Assembly (NCBI RefSeq): GCF_001507855.1
Contig: NZ_LGEN01000033.1
Location: 1-41,086, forward strand
Reading direction: 5' to 3'
Length of the DNA: 41,086 bases
Origin: Halomonas sp. 54_146
GTDB lineage: Bacteria > Pseudomonadota > Gammaproteobacteria > Pseudomonadales > Halomonadaceae
The position numbers were made by a program, and so were the translations under genes. Each line of letters begins with the position of its first letter. Within the stretch, counting starts at the first letter, position 1. This document shows, piece after piece, positions 41,070-41,086 of this stretch. The notes beneath the pieces were generated by a model that saw only the letters and a program-made list of their open reading frames with translations, was not told the origin of the DNA and ran no database searches.

Positions 41070-41086
41070 ACTGGACGTTGTTCACG
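40988..41086 (-). mobile_element. Probable end of an insertion sequence, partial
   Basis: Sequence unrelated to speG begins around 40981-40990. On the minus strand an open frame enters from the window edge and ends at a TGA (41020-41022), reading [15 protein letters not shown] near its end. Beyond it lies tacacagaatttgacaata, which resembles the terminal inverted repeat of IS256-type elements. A transposase 3' end next to an IS end is the simplest reading; the family is uncertain because most of the element is outside the window. Confidence 0.45.

Noticed and set aside
1..41086. tRNA, rRNA and riboswitch genes
   Set aside because: No cloverleaf, rRNA stretch or recognisable riboswitch core was seen on either strand by eye; a covariance-model scan would be needed to exclude weak ones.

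Overview
The window looks like a chromosomal segment of a moderately halophilic gammaproteobacterium of the Halomonadaceae (Halomonas/Vreelandella type). That assignment is inferred from the gene content and protein flavour: a fused LplT-Aas lysophospholipid module, a PQQ-dependent membrane glucose dehydrogenase, MsrPQ, RlmA, PncB, SpeG, a short cold-shock protein, and several LysR/EamA and LysR/MFS pairs. No rRNA, tRNA or CRISPR array was seen.

Layout. 1-4000: a compact cassette with a LysR regulator on the minus strand facing an aldo/keto reductase, a carboxymuconolactone-decarboxylase-family protein and an MFS exporter, closed by a strong terminator. 4000-6041: an EamA permease and a divergent LysR regulator. 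6045-11630: an accessory island rich in toxin-antitoxin-like genes (ParDE, a Fic protein, a HicA-like toxin with an HTH partner, FitAB/VapBC). Between them lie gene debris: a truncated MFS transporter, a LysR 3' end, an Rpn-like tail, and a second fic copy broken in two around the VapBC genes. 11687-16960: housekeeping and stress genes (PhzF-like, DUF1330, DJ-1/PfpI-like, DUF697-like, a metal permease, MsrQ and MsrP). 17279-19005: an MscS-type channel whose frame is broken in a run of C. 19109-22961: HigBA abutting a 3'-truncated aas-type gene. 23077-29564: RlmA, cold-shock protein, a small YqaE protein, a YncD/PqqU-like TonB receptor and glucose dehydrogenase. 29664-41086: a CurA-like reductase, an RlpA-like protein, a PPC-repeat protein, a second LysR/EamA pair, cytochrome b561, a 7TMR-type GGDEF protein, PncB, a DAO-family oxidoreductase and SpeG, whose 3' end runs into what looks like an insertion-sequence end.

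How the genes work together. The TonB receptor and the glucose dehydrogenase converge on a shared terminator and make a plausible PQQ uptake and use pair. MsrPQ repairs periplasmic methionine sulfoxide. The four toxin-antitoxin-type modules have inverted-repeat candidate operators just upstream, and fic carries a triple 9-bp motif. The best candidate for an undescribed system is the two-gene unit at 8708-9505: a Cys-rich HicA-like small protein plus a MerR/excisionase-type HTH protein behind a perfect 32-bp palindrome.

A second theme is the number of short tandem repeats (12-17 bp units). They occur in many intergenic regions and, in frame, inside the GGDEF gene, where they create a His/Trp/Tyr-rich pentapeptide array. 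This suggests frequent micro-duplication in this genome. All calls come from reading the sequence; no database search was run.
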